The notes: generated by a model from the letters alone, not told the origin. Positions 1 to 7,128 are shown, numbered from the stretch's first letter. The stretch: DNA of 64,000 nucleotides from Amycolatopsis palatopharyngis (GCF_003385185.1 NZ_PQHZ01000006.1:62001-126000); one strand, 5' to 3'. Numbers and translations: made by a program.

Positions 1-767
1 AGTTCGGGGATAGGCGGTAATCGGTGCGCGCGCATCGGCATGAAGCGGCCGTCCCTGGCCAGCACCCGGCCGGTGCCGGTCGCGCCATGCCCGGCGGTGA
101 TGCGCACGAGTCCCGCACCGATCGGCCGGTTCAGCGTGGTGACGACGAGCCCACCCGCTCTGGTCTGCTCAAGCCATTCGGGCGGAATCCTCGACACGGC
201 ACAGGTTCCGAGTATTCGGTCGTAGGGAGCATTTTCCGGACAGCCGAGTTCACCGTCGTCGAGCAGGCAGTACGGGTGGTAGCCGCACTCGGCGAGTGCG
301 GCACGGGCCTTGGCGATCAGCGTCGAGTCGATGTCCACAGTGGAGACATTTGAGTCGCCGAGCCGATGGCAGAGCAGCGCTGCGTTGTATCCGGTGCCGG
401 TGCCGATTTCGAGTACCCGGTCCGCGTCGGTCACCCGGAGCTCCTCGAGCATGATCGCCATGATTCCCGGCATGCTGGACGAACTGGTCGGCGTTCCGAT
501 CACCGGTCCTTCGCGTCGCGCGCGCACCCATGAATCAGGGTCGTCGTCGAGCTGGGTCACCAGCACCGTGTCCGCGTAGATGCGGTCGATCCAGCCTGCG
601 TCGCCCTGTTCCACGGCCAGCCATCGGTATCCGGTCTGCACGAAGTACCGGCGCAGGAAGAGGTGCCTGGGCACCTCCGCGAAAGCGTCGATCCACTGTG
701 GATCATGAAGTGCCCGATCGGCGCGGAGGGTGGCGACCAGCCGCCGCTTCCGGCTTAAGAGGGACAT
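1..767 (-). CDS. PCMT-like O-methyltransferase of ATP-grasp peptide maturation type (3' end cut off by window)
   Basis: SAM-dependent methyltransferase related to protein-L-isoaspartate O-methyltransferase. I read an N-terminal VPRHLF segment, then PTSSSSMPG about 100 residues in, and the SAM-binding loop VLEIGTGTGYNAALL, followed by VDID. This arrangement matches methyltransferases that accompany ATP-grasp ligases in graspetide-type RiPP clusters, where they methylate an Asp of the modified peptide; ordinary repair PCMTs differ at the N-terminus. The ATG at 767 follows a TAGGCT box by six bases, so the mRNA is probably leaderless. Two TTA codons are present (residue 4 and near the window edge). 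No precursor or ATP-grasp gene lies upstream within the window, so those partners, if any, lie to the left. The C-terminus is missing. Confidence 0.75.
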   Translation of the reverse strand, partial: MSLLSRKRRLVATLRADRALHDPQWIDAFAEVPRHLFLRRYFVQTGYRWLAVEQGDAGWIDRIYADTVLVTQLDDDPDSWVRARREGPVIGTPTSSSSMPGIMAIMLEELRVTDADRVLEIGTGTGYNAALLCHRLGDSNVSTVDIDSTLIAKARAALAECGYHPYCLLDDGELGCPENAPYDRILGTCAVSRIPPEWLEQTRAGGLVVTTLNRPIGAGLVRITAGHGATGTGRVLARDGRFMPMRAHRLPPIPE

Positions 768-773
768 CCGCCA

Positions 774-779
774 AGCCTA
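774..779 (-). promoter_or_regulatory. -10 box of leaderless methyltransferase gene
   Basis: TAGGCT on the minus strand, six bases before the ATG at 767. No convincing -35 hexamer is seen. Confidence 0.5.
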
Positions 780-808
780 GTCCTGGTGAGCGACAACACA
801 CTCGATAG

Positions 809-829
809 TTGCAAGCAAGGTGCTTGCAA
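809..829. promoter_or_regulatory. Perfect 9-bp inverted repeat, candidate operator
   Basis: TTGCAAGCA, three bases (AGG), then TGCTTGCAA. It lies between the divergent methyltransferase and XRE regulator genes and its right arm overlaps the -35 hexamer of the regulator's promoter. Autoregulation by the XRE protein is the simplest inference; another repressor could bind it. Confidence 0.55.
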
Positions 830-852
830 TTGCTAGCACCTGTGCGTACCGT
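824..852 (+). promoter_or_regulatory. Promoter of XRE regulator/hbhA operon
   Basis: TTGCAA at 824-829, a 17-bp spacer, and TACCGT at 847-852. The -35 is inside the palindrome at 809-829. Confidence 0.6.
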
Positions 853-879
853 TGATGGTGTCGCGAGGAGGTGACGCAG

Positions 880-1350
880 GTGACGGATCCAGGCACTAAC
901 GGCAGCGGAGCCGCAGATCCGCACGGCCCGATCGACAAGGTCACCGACCTCGGACGGGACATCGGCGAGTACATCCGGCAGCAGCGCAGCAGCGCGAAGA
1001 TTTCGCTGCGTCAACTGTCCAAACTGGCTGGTGTGTCGAATCCGTACCTGAGTCAGATCGAGCGCGGGGTGCGCAAACCCAGCGCGGAGATCCTGCAGCA
1101 GATCGCCAAAGGACTACGGATTTCGGCCGAGGCCCTCTATGTGCAGGCCGGAATTCTGGACCTGCCGACCGGCGGACCGGTGCCCGACGCGGTCCGTGCT
1201 GATGTCGAACTGACCGAGCGGCAGAAGCAGGTCCTGCTCGACGTCTACGAGTCTTTCCGGCGAGAGAACGTCGCTGCCAAGGCAGCGCAAAGCAACAGCA
1301 CGACCACCAGCATCGAGCGGTCCGCCGAGACCGCCGCACCCCAGGAGTGA
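880..1350 (+). CDS. XRE-family helix-turn-helix regulator upstream of hbhA (Rv0474-like)
   Basis: DNA-binding regulator of about 156 residues. The HTH_3 domain occupies roughly residues 25-80 (ISLRQLSKLAGVSNPYLSQIERG is its core, described here by its LRQLSKLAGVS and LSQIERG parts). A linker and a helical tail (LTERQKQVLLDVYESF) follow. GTG at 880 is chosen over GTG at 871 because the GAGGAGG at 866-872 is correctly spaced (7 nt) only for 880. The next gene starts six bases after this stop, so the two are co-transcribed. The same pair, regulator plus hbhA, occurs in mycobacteria. A palindrome in its promoter suggests autoregulation. Confidence 0.85.
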   Translation: MTDPGTNGSGAADPHGPIDKVTDLGRDIGEYIRQQRSSAKISLRQLSKLAGVSNPYLSQIERGVRKPSAEILQQIAKGLRISAEALYVQAGILDLPTGGPVPDAVRADVELTERQKQVLLDVYESFRRENVAAKAAQSNSTTTSIERSAETAAPQE

Positions 1351-1355
1351 TGATC

Positions 1356-2072
1356 ATGACCGATCCGAAGAACGACAAGGCTCGCAACCAGGTGAACTCT
1401 GCCCTGGACCAGGTTCGCACCTCGATGCTCGCCGCGCTCGGTGCGGGCAACCTGGCCAGCCAGGCCGTCGTCGACGCCGTGAACAAGACCCGCGAGCGGG
1501 TCACCGAGGGCAGCGAGACCGCCAGGAAGAACATCGAGGAGCTTCCGTCGGACGTGGAGAGCCTGCGCGGGAAGCTGGACCCGGCCGAGCTGCGCAAGGC
1601 GATCGACGAGTACACCGACGCCGCCCTGAAGCTGTACAACAAGCTGGCCGAGTCCGGCGAGCAGGCTTGGGACAAGCTCGTGGCGCAGCCGCAGGTGAAG
1701 CGGGCCCTTGAGCAGCTCGAGGAGGCGCTGGCCACCGCGCAGGACCGGGCCGAGGACGTGGCGTCGGACACCCGTGGTCGGGTGGACGAGGTGCTGGCGC
1801 TGGTCACCAAGCGCACCCGTTCCACCGGCGAGAAGACCGCGCGCACCGTCAAGGAGGTCGCGGGCGAGGTGGCGGAGAAGGTCGAGGAGGCCGGTGACGA
1901 TCTGGCCTCGGAGACGCGCAGCGTGAGCCGCAAGGCCGCGAACAAGACCGCGCCGCGTACGGCGAGCACCACCCGCCGGTCGAGCACTTCGGCGTCGGGC
2001 ACCTCGAGCACGTCGAACGGCTCGGGTGCGGCGAAGAAGAGCACCGGCACCAGCTCGAAGAGCACCAAGTAA
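1356..2072 (+). CDS. hbhA: Heparin-binding hemagglutinin (HbhA)-like coiled-coil protein
   Basis: Protein of 238 residues that resembles mycobacterial HbhA, a surface-associated adhesin also linked to intracellular lipid inclusions. The first ~160 residues are charged and strongly helical with coiled-coil character (for example LEQLEEALATAQDRAEDVA). The last ~70 residues are rich in Lys, Arg, Ser, Thr and Ala (AAKKSTGTSSKSTK), like the Lys-rich heparin-binding tail of HbhA but with more Ser/Thr. The ATG at 1356 has AGGAG at 1343-1347, 8 nt away; GTG 1347 and ATG 1350 lie too close to it. No signal peptide or membrane segment is seen. In a soil-type actinomycete the adhesin role is uncertain. 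Confidence 0.75.
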   Translation: MTDPKNDKARNQVNSALDQVRTSMLAALGAGNLASQAVVDAVNKTRERVTEGSETARKNIEELPSDVESLRGKLDPAELRKAIDEYTDAALKLYNKLAESGEQAWDKLVAQPQVKRALEQLEEALATAQDRAEDVASDTRGRVDEVLALVTKRTRSTGEKTARTVKEVAGEVAEKVEEAGDDLASETRSVSRKAANKTAPRTASTTRRSSTSASGTSSTSNGSGAAKKSTGTSSKSTK

Positions 2073-2086
2073 GACGGTTCCCCTCC

Positions 2087-2118
2087 GGGCCCCGGCACCT
2101 GCACAGGTGCCGGGGCCC
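2087..2118 (+). terminator. Strong hairpin after hbhA
   Basis: GGGCCCCGGCACCTG, two bases, and its perfect complement: a 15-bp GC-rich stem without a U-tract, 14 bases after the hbhA stop. Confidence 0.75.
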
Positions 2119-2140
2119 GAGGCGTTCATCCGGATTGCCG

Positions 2141-2146
2141 TAGGCT
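2141..2146 (+). promoter_or_regulatory. -10 box of leaderless DUF2516 gene
   Basis: TAGGCT six bases before the GTG at 2153. Confidence 0.5.
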
Positions 2147-2152
2147 GGGGAC

Positions 2153-2449
2153 GTGCCGTATCCCGCGTATCTGATCGTCACGGTCATCAGCTGGGCAGGT
2201 GTACTCGCCGGCCTTTTCGCGTTCGCGCACGCCCTGACGCAGCGCGCGGACGCTTACGCAGCCGCAGACCGCAAGACCAAGCCGATCTGGCTGGCCATCA
2301 CCGGTGGTTCCACCGTGGCGATGGCGCTGTTCGGCTTCTTCGGCCCGGGGATGATCTTCTGGCTTGCCGGCCTGATCGCCTCGCTGGTCTACATCGTCGA
2401 CGTCCGCCCCAAACTCATCGAAGTCCAGCGTGGCGGCCAGAACTGGTAG
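2153..2449 (+). CDS. DUF2516 family small membrane protein (Rv0476-like)
   Basis: 98 residues with three predicted membrane segments: residues ~5-25 (AYLIVTVISWAGVLAGLFAF), ~45-65 (IWLAITGGSTVAMALFGFF) and ~67-85. The N-terminus PYPAYLI and the spacing fit DUF2516, whose function is unknown. The order regulator-hbhA-DUF2516 equals Rv0474-Rv0475-Rv0476 in M. tuberculosis. The start is GTG, apparently leaderless, so the gene has its own promoter after the hbhA terminator. Confidence 0.75.
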   Translation: MPYPAYLIVTVISWAGVLAGLFAFAHALTQRADAYAAADRKTKPIWLAITGGSTVAMALFGFFGPGMIFWLAGLIASLVYIVDVRPKLIEVQRGGQNW

Positions 2450-2480
2450 CTGCTCCCCTCACCTCCCGAGGTGGGGGCTT

Positions 2481-2601
2481 GGAGCGTCTGCAAGTACCCC
2501 CAAGCAAGATCGACTTCGTCACTAACCGCTACCAAGCTGAGCGGCTTTGGTAGCGGTTAGTGGCGTTTCTGATCTTGCTCGGTGGTACTTGCAGACGCTC
2601 C
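2481..2601. repeat. 121-bp MITE-like element with 31-bp inverted ends
   Basis: The ends begin GGAGCGTCTGCAAGTACC and are inverted; the interior also pairs (CACTAACCGCTACCA with TGGTAGCGGTTAGTG), so the whole element can fold into one long hairpin. Relatives lie at 47676-47806 (full) and 6121-6172 (right half). Both this copy and the half copy are followed by CATCCCTGGA. It separates two plus-strand genes. Confidence 0.8.
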
Positions 2602-2617
2602 ATCCCTGGACGGGGGT

Positions 2618-2623
2618 TAGGCT
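2618..2623 (+). promoter_or_regulatory. -10 box of leaderless YbaK-like gene
   Basis: TAGGCT six bases before GTG 2630. Confidence 0.5.
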
Positions 2624-2629
2624 CGGGGC

Positions 2630-3184
2630 GTGAGTACCTGGACCATCGCCGGAACCCTGAACGTTGAGTCGGCAGCGCAGCGCAGTGAGCTGCTGGCCGA
2701 GCCCGTCGCCAAGGCGCTTGCCGCCCTTCCCGAAGCCGAGAGCGTCGGGGTCGCGGCCATCGATCCGGAACTCGCGGACACCGCGGAGTTCTGCGCCGCC
2801 TACTCCTCCCCGCTGACCGCCTCCGCCAACTGCGTGGTCGTCGCGGGCAAGCGCGCGGGCGAGGTGCGGTATGCGGCGGCGATGGTCCTGGCCACGACGC
2901 GTGCGGACGTGAACAACGTGATCAAGCGCAGGCTCGACGTCCGCAAGGCCTCCTTCGCGCCGATGGCCGAGGCCGTCGAGCTGACCGGGATGGAGTACGG
3001 CGGCATCACCCCTATCGGCCTGCCCGAAGGCTGGCCGATCCTGGTGGACAAGGCCGTCGCCGAGTCGCCCGAGTTGATCATCGGCAGCGGCATCCGTGGC
3101 AGCAAACTCCTGGTCACCGGCGCCCAGCTGGCCGCCCTCCCCGGCGCCGAGATCATCGAGGACCTGGCCAAGCCCGTCGGCTGA
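2630..3184 (+). CDS. YbaK/EbsC-type aminoacyl-tRNA deacylase domain protein
   Basis: 184 residues. The C-terminal two thirds show the YbaK/prolyl-tRNA-editing fold signature: a conserved Lys in NNVIKRRLDVRKASF, the GGITPIGLP loop, ILVD, and a glycine-containing segment IGSGIRGSKL. Members hydrolyse mischarged aminoacyl-tRNAs such as Cys-tRNA(Pro) or Ala-tRNA(Pro); the exact substrate cannot be told from sequence alone. The first ~40 residues are less conserved. The gene stands alone, with a leaderless-type promoter, and is followed by short tandem repeats and a convergent gene. Confidence 0.75.
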   Translation: MSTWTIAGTLNVESAAQRSELLAEPVAKALAALPEAESVGVAAIDPELADTAEFCAAYSSPLTASANCVVVAGKRAGEVRYAAAMVLATTRADVNNVIKRRLDVRKASFAPMAEAVELTGMEYGGITPIGLPEGWPILVDKAVAESPELIIGSGIRGSKLLVTGAQLAALPGAEIIEDLAKPVG

Positions 3185-3185
3185 C

Positions 3186-3266
3186 CCCGACTTTGCAGTT
3201 CCAGGGCCCGACTTTGCAGTTCCGAAGGCTGACTTGGCAGTTCAGGAGGCCCGAGTTGGCAGTTGC
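3186..3266. repeat. Four tandem ~21-bp repeats (GACTTTGCAGTTCC core)
   Basis: Copies start at 3189, 3210, 3231 and 3253. The first two are identical over 14 bases; the third and fourth have TTGGCAGTT. The last copy and part of the third lie inside the 3' end of the DUF397 gene on the minus strand, whose stop codon is at 3242-3244. Confidence 0.8.
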
Positions 3267-3439
3267 GTGGCGAGAAACCGTCGCCAGGCCGCCAACGAGA
3301 CCAGCAGTGCCCCGGAATCGGGAGACTTACTGTCCCGGATACCGACGTTAGTCTCGGCGAAAGCCACCTCGACGCAGTTCCCGCCCTGGCCTTCGCTGTC
3401 GCTGTAGCTACTTCTGCGCCAGATGATGTGCGCGGGCAC
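3242..3439 (-). CDS. DUF397 domain protein
   Basis: 65 residues with the DUF397 signature: WRRSSYSDSEGGNCVEVA-like N-terminal half (here ...SSYSDSEGQGGNCVEVA), then a VGIRDSKSPD motif and a C-terminal LAAWRRFL. Such proteins are encoded directly after XRE regulators with DUF5753 in many actinomycetes and belong to the developmental whiJ/Scr-type gene sets; a toxin-antitoxin role has been proposed for some. GTG start with GAGGAG five bases upstream; 13 bases separate it from the regulator's stop, so the two form an operon. The final codons lie within the 21-bp repeat array. Confidence 0.9.
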   Translation of the reverse strand: MPAHIIWRRSSYSDSEGQGGNCVEVAFAETNVGIRDSKSPDSGALLVSLAAWRRFLATQLPTRAS

Positions 3440-3452
3440 GGCGGCTCCTCGG

Positions 3453-4292
3453 TCAGATCTGGCCCGCTACGCGCTCGATCAGCGCCAGGGAATCGGTCTG
3501 ATCCAGCGCCAGGCCTTCCAGGTGCTGAAAAGTGAGCCTAGCAGCGCGGACCTCGCTGGCCTTCTCTGTCTGGAACGAGCCGAACCCGTGCTCGACGTAG
3601 CCAATCTCCGGCTCGTCGGGAACCGGGAAGCGCAGGATCACGAAGCTCCCCGCGCGGCCAGGGTGAGCGGCTACCGTGCGGGGAACGACTTGCAGGGTGA
3701 TTGTGGGCAGTTGTGCTCGCTCGATCAGGAAACGCAGTTGGGCGCGGAAGCCCTTCGCGTCTGGAATCGGCCGCCACAACACGGACTCGTCCACGATGGC
3801 GTGCAGCATGAGCAGGGGTTCTTTGGTGAGCCGATGTTGGCGACGGAGTCGCACAGCGACCTCGTTCTCCAACTTGTCTCGGGGTAAGGGGAGGCGTGCG
3901 CCGACGAAGCTGCCGCGCATGTACGTCTCGGTCTGCAGTAGCCCGGGGATGTAGCCCAGTTCGTAGTTCCGCACCTCGCTGGCCTCGGCTTCCAGGCTGA
4001 CGAAGCCTTTGTCGTCCAGTCCGTATGCGTGCCACCAGCCGCGTTCCCTTGCGCGGTCGAACATGCGGACGTACTCGTCGTAGTCGGAGACGAGCACGCC
4101 GTAGAGGTCGAGCATGGCGAGGAACTCGTGGTAGTTCGGCAGCTGCCCCTGCTCCAGCCTGCTCATCTTCGCCGTCGAGAACCGCATCCGCGCGGCGACC
4201 TCCTCCTGCGTCATCCGGCTCTGCTCTCGCAGCCGTCGCAGGGTCCGGCCGAGCAGGCGCATACGGAAGTTCGGCTTGCGTGGATACCCCAC
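3453..4292 (-). CDS. XRE regulator with C-terminal DUF5753
   Basis: 279 residues. HTH_3 domain at ~10-70 (LRRLREQSRMTQEEVAARM, TAKMSRLEQGQ); DUF5753 from ~90 to 270, recognised by YIPGLLQTETYMR, LRRQHRLT, LHAIVDESVLWR and LQVVP. It is the regulator half of a regulator-DUF397 pair. In streptomycetes WhiJ-like members control development together with their DUF397 partner. GTG start with GAGGGG upstream. Stand-alone pair on the minus strand between plus-strand genes, compatible with mobile or lineage-specific history. Confidence 0.9.
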   Translation of the reverse strand: MGYPRKPNFRMRLLGRTLRRLREQSRMTQEEVAARMRFSTAKMSRLEQGQLPNYHEFLAMLDLYGVLVSDYDEYVRMFDRARERGWWHAYGLDDKGFVSLEAEASEVRNYELGYIPGLLQTETYMRGSFVGARLPLPRDKLENEVAVRLRRQHRLTKEPLLMLHAIVDESVLWRPIPDAKGFRAQLRFLIERAQLPTITLQVVPRTVAAHPGRAGSFVILRFPVPDEPEIGYVEHGFGSFQTEKASEVRAARLTFQHLEGLALDQTDSLALIERVAGQI

Positions 4293-4442
4293 CGGCTATC
4301 ACCCCTCGAAACCATGTGGACACGGATAGTAGGACGAGAGGCGGACAGTCGAGACTCTCGACTGGCAAGGGGCGGTCGGTCAGCCGATGCCGACGAGTGG
4401 AATCGTGAGTGCTGGCGGAATCGACCACAGACAGGGAGAGTC

Positions 4443-4889
4443 ATGGGCAAGGTCACGGCCACAGCGGAACGCTCGATCGACGCATCACCGGAGAAGGTGC
4501 GCGCGCTCGTCGCCGACTACACCGACACCAGGCCGAAAATCCTCACCGAGCAGTTTCGCGACTTCGAGGTGACCGAGGGCGGCAAGGGCGCGGGCACCGT
4601 CGCCAAGTGGAAGCTGCAGGCCACGTCCAAGCGAGTGCGTGACATCGCCGCCACGGTCAGCGAGCCGGAGCCGGGGATGCTGGTGGAGACCGACGCGAAC
4701 TCCAGCATGGTCACGACCTGGACGATCCGCGAGCTCGGTGCGGGCTGCATGGTGCGGATCGAGACCTCGTGGGACGGAGCGGGCGGGATCGGCGGCTTCT
4801 TCGAGAAGACCTTCGCGCCGGGCGGGCTCAAGCGGATCTACAACGGCGTGCTGACCAACCTCGACGACATCGCGCGCGAAGAGGCGTAA
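4443..4889 (+). CDS. SRPBCC/START-like lipid-binding fold protein
   Basis: 148 residues with the polyketide cyclase/dehydrase-like SRPBCC pattern: an N-terminal strand ATAERSIDASPEKVRALVADY, central strands, and a long C-terminal helix (FFEKTFAPGGLKRIYNGVL). Such proteins form a deep hydrophobic pocket; ligand or reaction is not predictable here. ATG at 4443 has a GGGAGAG site; a longer upstream open frame has no support. Followed by a hairpin at 4965-4991. Confidence 0.75.
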   Translation: MGKVTATAERSIDASPEKVRALVADYTDTRPKILTEQFRDFEVTEGGKGAGTVAKWKLQATSKRVRDIAATVSEPEPGMLVETDANSSMVTTWTIRELGAGCMVRIETSWDGAGGIGGFFEKTFAPGGLKRIYNGVLTNLDDIAREEA

Positions 4890-4964
4890 CAACAGACACG
4901 GTCGTTACTGAACCGCAGAGGGAAGCGCAGCGGGAATATCCGCCACATTCCCGGGGTTGCTTTC

Positions 4965-4991
4965 GGGAGTGACGTGTTGTGCGTCACTCCC
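4965..4991 (+). terminator. Hairpin between SRPBCC and oxidoreductase genes
   Basis: GGGAGTGACG, a 7-base loop, and CGTCACTCCC: perfect 10-bp stem, no U-tract. It ends 24 bases before the downstream start, so a 5'UTR structure is an alternative. Confidence 0.55.
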
Positions 4992-5014
4992 GCACGACGA
5001 CAGGAGCAGGTGCC

Positions 5015-6025
5015 TTGACTTCATCCGATCAGGCAACGGAGATTCGGCTCGCGGACCGCCCGTACGGTGAGCCCACCTTGGAAAATTTCTCCATTGTGGA
5101 CGTCGAAGTTCCGAAACCGGGTCCGGGGCAGGTGCTGGTACGCAACGTGTTCCTCAGTGTGGACCCGTATATGCGCGGACGGATGAGCACCGCGAAGTCC
5201 TACGCCGAGCCGTACAAGGTCGGCGAGGTGATGACGGGCGGTGCGGTCGGCGAGGTCGTGGAGTCCGATGTGGACTCGCTGGCTCCCGGCGACGTCGTGC
5301 TGCATCAGCTCGGCTGGCGTTCGCACGCCGTCCTCGACCCCAAGCACGCGGTGAAGATCGACACTGAAGCGGCGCCGATGTCGGCCTACCTGAGCGTGCT
5401 TGGCATGCCCGGGCTGACTGCCTACGCCGGACTGTTCGACGTCGCGGGATTTCGGGAGGGCGACACCGTGTTCGTGTCCGGTGCGGCCGGCGCCGTCGGC
5501 TCGCTGGTCGGTCAGCTCGCGAAGCTCAAGGGCGCTAAGCGGGTCATCGGTAGTGCCGGATCGGCGGCCAAGGTTCGATACCTGACCGAGGAACTCGGCT
5601 ACGACGCGGCGTTCAACTACAAGGACGGGCCGGTCACCGAGCAGCTCGCGGCGGCGGCGCCGGACGGCATCGAGGTGTACTTCGACAACGTCGGAGGCGA
5701 GCACCTGGAAGCCGCGATCGATTCGCTGAACCTGTATGGCCGGATCGTGGTCTGCGGGATGATCTCGCAGTACAACGCGACCGAGCCGACGCCCGCGCCG
5801 CGCAATCTGGGTCAGGTGATCGCCAAACGGTTCACCATGCGCGGGATGCTCGTGGCCGACCATTTCGACCTGCAGCCGAAGTTTGTCGCCGAGGTCGCGC
5901 CGCTGGTGCAGGACGGAAAGATCAAGTACTCGGAGACCGTGGTCGAGGGGCTGCGGAACGCGCCCCAGGCATTCCTCGACATGCTCAACGGCGCCAACAC
6001 CGGCAAGATGCTCGTCCGCCTCTGA
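5015..6025 (+). CDS. NADPH-dependent MDR-family oxidoreductase (CurA-like)
   Basis: 336 residues, zinc-free medium-chain dehydrogenase/reductase of the curcumin-reductase/leukotriene B4 dehydrogenase type. N-terminal ADH_N_2 domain (FLSVDPYMRGRM), then a Rossmann domain with GAAGAVGSLVGQLAKL and the GSAGS segment that normally reads the NADPH phosphate; EVYFDNVGG is typical. It likely reduces an activated alkene. TTG at 5015 is chosen because AGGAG lies 8 nt upstream and the family begins close to this point. Followed by a bidirectional terminator built from a repeat. Confidence 0.85.
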   Translation: MTSSDQATEIRLADRPYGEPTLENFSIVDVEVPKPGPGQVLVRNVFLSVDPYMRGRMSTAKSYAEPYKVGEVMTGGAVGEVVESDVDSLAPGDVVLHQLGWRSHAVLDPKHAVKIDTEAAPMSAYLSVLGMPGLTAYAGLFDVAGFREGDTVFVSGAAGAVGSLVGQLAKLKGAKRVIGSAGSAAKVRYLTEELGYDAAFNYKDGPVTEQLAAAAPDGIEVYFDNVGGEHLEAAIDSLNLYGRIVVCGMISQYNATEPTPAPRNLGQVIAKRFTMRGMLVADHFDLQPKFVAEVAPLVQDGKIKYSETVVEGLRNAPQAFLDMLNGANTGKMLVRL

Positions 6026-6042
6026 ATCACCGCACGTTCCAT

Positions 6043-6076
6043 AAAAGCGGCACTTTCCCGGGAAAGTGCCGCTTTT
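6043..6076. terminator. Intrinsic terminator made from a TTTCCCGGGAAA repeat
   Basis: AAAAGCGGCACTTTCC paired with its complement, 17-bp perfect stem ending in a T-run on both strands. It lies 17 bases after the oxidoreductase stop and is copy 1 of the dispersed TTTCCCGGGAAA family. Confidence 0.85.
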
Positions 6077-6094
6077 TGCGCGCCCCCCAGGGAT

Positions 6095-6116
6095 CGCACT
6101 TTCCCGGGAAAGCGCG
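6095..6116. repeat. TTTCCCGGGAAA palindrome, copy 2
   Basis: CGCACTTTCCCGGGAAAGCGCG: 22 bases, one mismatch in the arms, described by its CGCACTTTCCC left arm. Confidence 0.8.
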
Positions 6117-6120
6117 GTTG

Positions 6121-6172
6121 GGGGTAGTTAGCGACGGTGTTGATCTTGCTTGGTGGTACTTGCAGACGCCCC
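6121..6172. repeat. Half copy of the 120-130-bp inverted-end element
   Basis: Contains TTGATCTTGCTTGGTGG and TACTTGCAGACGCCCC, the right arm of the elements at 2481 and 47676, but no left arm. It continues into CATCCCTGGA exactly as the 2481 copy does. Confidence 0.7.
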
Positions 6173-6197
6173 ATCCCTGGAGGTGAGGGGGCTCGGG

Positions 6198-6223
6198 CTC
6201 GCGCTTTCCCGGGAAAGTGCGAG
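6198..6223. repeat. TTTCCCGGGAAA palindrome, copy 3
   Basis: CTCGCGCTTTCCC with near-perfect complement; abuts the purU stop at 6228, where it could terminate purU transcription. Confidence 0.8.
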
Positions 6224-6227
6224 GGGG

Positions 6228-7103
6228 TCAGAAGACGACTGTGCGGTTGCCGTGGACCAGGACGCGGTTCTCCAGATGCCAGCGCAGGCCACGGGCCAGC
6301 GTCACCTTCTCGATGTCGCGGCCCTTGCGCACCATGTCGCGAACCGAGTCGCCGTGGTCCACGCGGATCACGTCCTGCTCGATGATCGGTCCCGCGTCCA
6401 GGTCCGCCGTCACATAGTGGCAGGTCGCGCCGACCAGCTTCACCCCGCGTTTGTGCGCCTGGTGATACGGCCGGGCACCGATGAACGACGGCAGGAAGCT
6501 GTGGTGGATGTTCACTGCGCGCCCCGCCCATGCCGCACACAGTTCGGGAGGCAGCACCTGCATGAACCGCGCGAGCACCACCGCGTGCGGATCGTGCTCG
6601 TCGACGAGCTTGCGCACCTGTTCGAAGGCCGCGGCCTTGCCCTCTGGGTCCCCCGCGGGGAACGGCACGTGATGGAACGGGATGCCATGCGCGCGGGTGA
6701 TGTCGCCGAGGTTCTCGTGGTTTCCGATCACGGCGCAGACTTCCGCGTCCAGTTCCCCGGCTGCGACCCGGCCGAGCAGGTCGTAGAGGCAGTGTCCCTC
6801 CTTCGACACCAGGATCACGGCACGGCGGCGCTCGCCGGTGTCGTCGATACGCCAGTCGGTCTCGCTGCCCAGCGAGCGTGCGACCCCGGCGAACCGGGCG
6901 CGCAACTCCTCGACGTCGAACGGGATCGAGTCGGCGCGGACCTCCTGGCGGGTGAAGAACCAGCCGGTGTCCGGGTCCGTGTGGTAGGCGGCTTCGACGA
7001 TCCACCCGCCGACCTCGGCGAGGAACGAGGACACGCGGGCGACGATCCCGGTGCGGTCCGGGCAGCCGAAGGTAATGACGTAGCGGCGATCTGAAGCGTG
7101 CAC
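6228..7103 (-). CDS. purU: Formyltetrahydrofolate deformylase
   Basis: 291 residues; hydrolyses 10-formyl-THF to formate and THF, balancing one-carbon pools and feeding formate to purine synthesis. N-terminal ACT domain (residues ~7-85, FGCPDRTGIVARVSSFL) and formyltransferase domain with NIHHSFLPSFIGARPYHQA, where the first His belongs to the conserved active site, and the DLDAGPIIEQD segment containing the catalytic Asp. Full family length (~280-290). GTG start. Single gene, followed by a palindromic repeat. Confidence 0.93.
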   Translation of the reverse strand: MHASDRRYVITFGCPDRTGIVARVSSFLAEVGGWIVEAAYHTDPDTGWFFTRQEVRADSIPFDVEELRARFAGVARSLGSETDWRIDDTGERRRAVILVSKEGHCLYDLLGRVAAGELDAEVCAVIGNHENLGDITRAHGIPFHHVPFPAGDPEGKAAAFEQVRKLVDEHDPHAVVLARFMQVLPPELCAAWAGRAVNIHHSFLPSFIGARPYHQAHKRGVKLVGATCHYVTADLDAGPIIEQDVIRVDHGDSVRDMVRKGRDIEKVTLARGLRWHLENRVLVHGNRTVVF

Positions 7104-7128
7104 GGTTCGCCATCATCCCTGGTCCGGG

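Noticed and set aside
941-2129. Long minus-strand open frames opposite the XRE/hbhA genes
   Set aside because: They are GC-driven shadows; the plus-strand genes have family matches, SD sequences and a promoter.
5812-7116. 434-codon minus-strand frame over the oxidoreductase end and purU
   Set aside because: It reads through palindromic repeats and across purU out of frame, with no domain.
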